5,951 nucleotides of DNA from Bacteroidales bacterium (lineage in GTDB: Bacteria; Bacteroidota; Bacteroidia; Bacteroidales; JAOZMU01), in the NCBI GenBank assembly GCA_029934165.1, contig JAOZMU010000055.1, positions 1-5,951 on the forward strand, in the 5' to 3' direction. The position numbers and the translations under genes are program-made. Position 1 is the first letter of the stretch; every line of letters starts with the position of its first letter. Under the pieces are notes generated by a model. That model worked only from the letters and a program-made list of their open reading frames with translations. It made no database searches and had not been told where the DNA came from. Shown here in pieces: positions 5,230 to 5,951 of this stretch.

Positions 5230-5951
5230 CTACGGATTTGTGTTTTGGGCATTCATCAACTCATCCAAATCAACACCATTTGCTTGCAATACTTGCAGGA
5301 CTGTTTTTAAATAATTCTCCAAATATGGAACTTGCTTATAAACAGGCAGTAGTAATTTAACCGCTTCCATTGCCAAAGCAATAGATTTCTCTTTATCAGG
5401 AACAGATTCAACATAAAAAATACTCAGATTTATTACAGTCGTCGCCACATCTGGCAAATACGTTCTTGGATTCTCTTTGGCAAGTTCTCTTCTTATCTCA
5501 AGAGCTTCTTCGTATTTTTCGAGTGCCGCCGCAAATTCATTTTTATCCGATTTTAAATTAGCCAAATTGTTCAAAGTACCAGCCACATCAGGCAAATACG
5601 TTCTTGGGTTCTCTTTGGCAAGTTCTCTTCTTATCTCAAGAGACTCTTCGTATTTTTCTTCTGCCGCCGCAAATTCATTTTTATCCGATTGTAAAAGCGC
5701 AAAATTGTTCAAAGTCCCAGCTACATAAGGCAAATACGTTCTTGGATTCTCTTTGGCAAGTTCTCTATAAATCTGCAAGGCTTCGTTTAAGATTGGTTCT
5801 GCCTGCTTAAAATCATTATTAGTTCTATACAATTCGCCCAAACTGTTCAAAGTCGTCGCCACATCTGGCAAATACGTTCTTGGGTTTTCTTTTGCGAGTT
5901 CTCTATAAATCTGCAAGGCTTCGTTTAAGATTGGTTCTGCCTGCTTAAAAT
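5230..5951 (-). CDS. TPR protein, C-terminal part (start beyond the window)
   Basis: The frame is open from the right edge to the TAG at 5230-5232, giving 239 complete codons before the stop. The TTG at 5914-5916 is an internal Leu in a repeat, not a start. Seen: 46-residue units beginning ELAKENPRTYLP, with TLNNLA and FAAAEEKYEEALEIRR helices, typical of the longer TPR class found in kinesin-light-chain-like proteins. One partial unit and three full ones (5902-5951, 5764-5901, 5626-5763, 5488-5625) are followed by a degenerate unit and a C-terminal helix ending DELMNAQNTNP. TPR arrays form superhelical scaffolds binding other proteins; the partner and any N-terminal effector domain are outside the window. 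No signal peptide or membrane segment is visible in this part. It converges on the large surface-protein gene, so the two do not share an operon. Confidence 0.88.
   Translation of the reverse strand, partial: FKQAEPILNEALQIYRELAKENPRTYLPDVATTLNSLGELYRTNNDFKQAEPILNEALQIYRELAKENPRTYLPYVAGTLNNFALLQSDKNEFAAAEEKYEESLEIRRELAKENPRTYLPDVAGTLNNLANLKSDKNEFAAALEKYEEALEIRRELAKENPRTYLPDVATTVINLSIFYVESVPDKEKSIALAMEAVKLLLPVYKQVPYLENYLKTVLQVLQANGVDLDELMNAQNTNP
5453..5951 (-). repeat. 138-bp tandem DNA repeat encoding the TPR units
   Basis: GGCAAATACGTTCTTGG (+ strand) starts at 5453, 5591, 5729 and 5867, exactly 138 bases apart each time. Positions 5759-5813 and 5897-5951 are identical over 55 bases up to the window edge. 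The units fall into two subtypes: NDFKQAEPILNEALQIYR (the edge unit and the next) and NEFAAAEEKYEESLEIRR (the following two). Similarity at DNA as well as protein level implies recent duplication or gene conversion. The array continues past the right edge. Confidence 0.9.

Noticed and set aside
5477..5810. Two plus-strand open frames opposite the TPR gene
   Set aside because: They repeat with the same 138-bp period because they are antisense readings of the TPR units; the minus-strand frame gives clear TPR helices.
5914..5916. TTG as a start codon for the TPR gene
   Set aside because: The frame continues upstream to the window edge with codons for FKQAEPILNEA, matching the preceding repeat, so this TTG is an internal Leu.
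5453..5951. Regularly spaced repeats that could suggest a CRISPR array
   Set aside because: The period is 138 bases, the sequence between the identical segments is itself repeated, and the whole region is a continuous coding frame.
1..5951. Defence system, mobile element or biosynthetic cluster
   Set aside because: No nuclease, transposase, integrase, toxin or enzyme motif appears in either gene; the visible content is a surface protein and a partial TPR protein.

Overview
The window looks like AT-rich chromosomal DNA from a member of the Bacteroidota. The main evidence is a C-terminal domain of the type IX secretion system (T9SS) sorting type on the large protein, together with a signal peptide ending in Ala-Gln and an A-rich start region with no Shine-Dalgarno sequence. 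No RNA gene, insertion sequence, CRISPR array or phage gene is visible.

Layout: positions 1-222 are a very AT-rich leader with several small inverted repeats, including a perfect 18-bp palindrome (8-bp arms, 2-bp centre) at 151-168. Positions 223-4905 (+) encode one 1560-residue exported protein. It has a signal peptide, fifteen tandem Ig/PKD-like repeats of about 80 residues (each with a conserved Cys and Trp framework), a dockerin-like pair of EF-hand calcium loops, a probable cohesin-like beta-sandwich and a T9SS type A sorting domain. Positions 4906-5229 are non-coding and rich in palindromes: a likely terminator, a larger hairpin, two copies of a 13-bp palindrome and a cluster of overlapping hairpins. 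Positions 5230-5951 (-) hold the C-terminal part of a tetratricopeptide-repeat (TPR) protein whose start lies beyond the right edge. Its repeats have an exact 138-bp period and are almost identical at DNA level.

The two genes converge on the palindromic spacer. Nothing shows that they work together: the first is a cell-surface or secreted protein, the second a protein-protein interaction scaffold of unknown partner. I found no clear new system. The points most worth a second look are the architecture of the large protein, the homogenised TPR repeats, and the palindromic spacer, which appears to supply the stop codon of the TPR gene.
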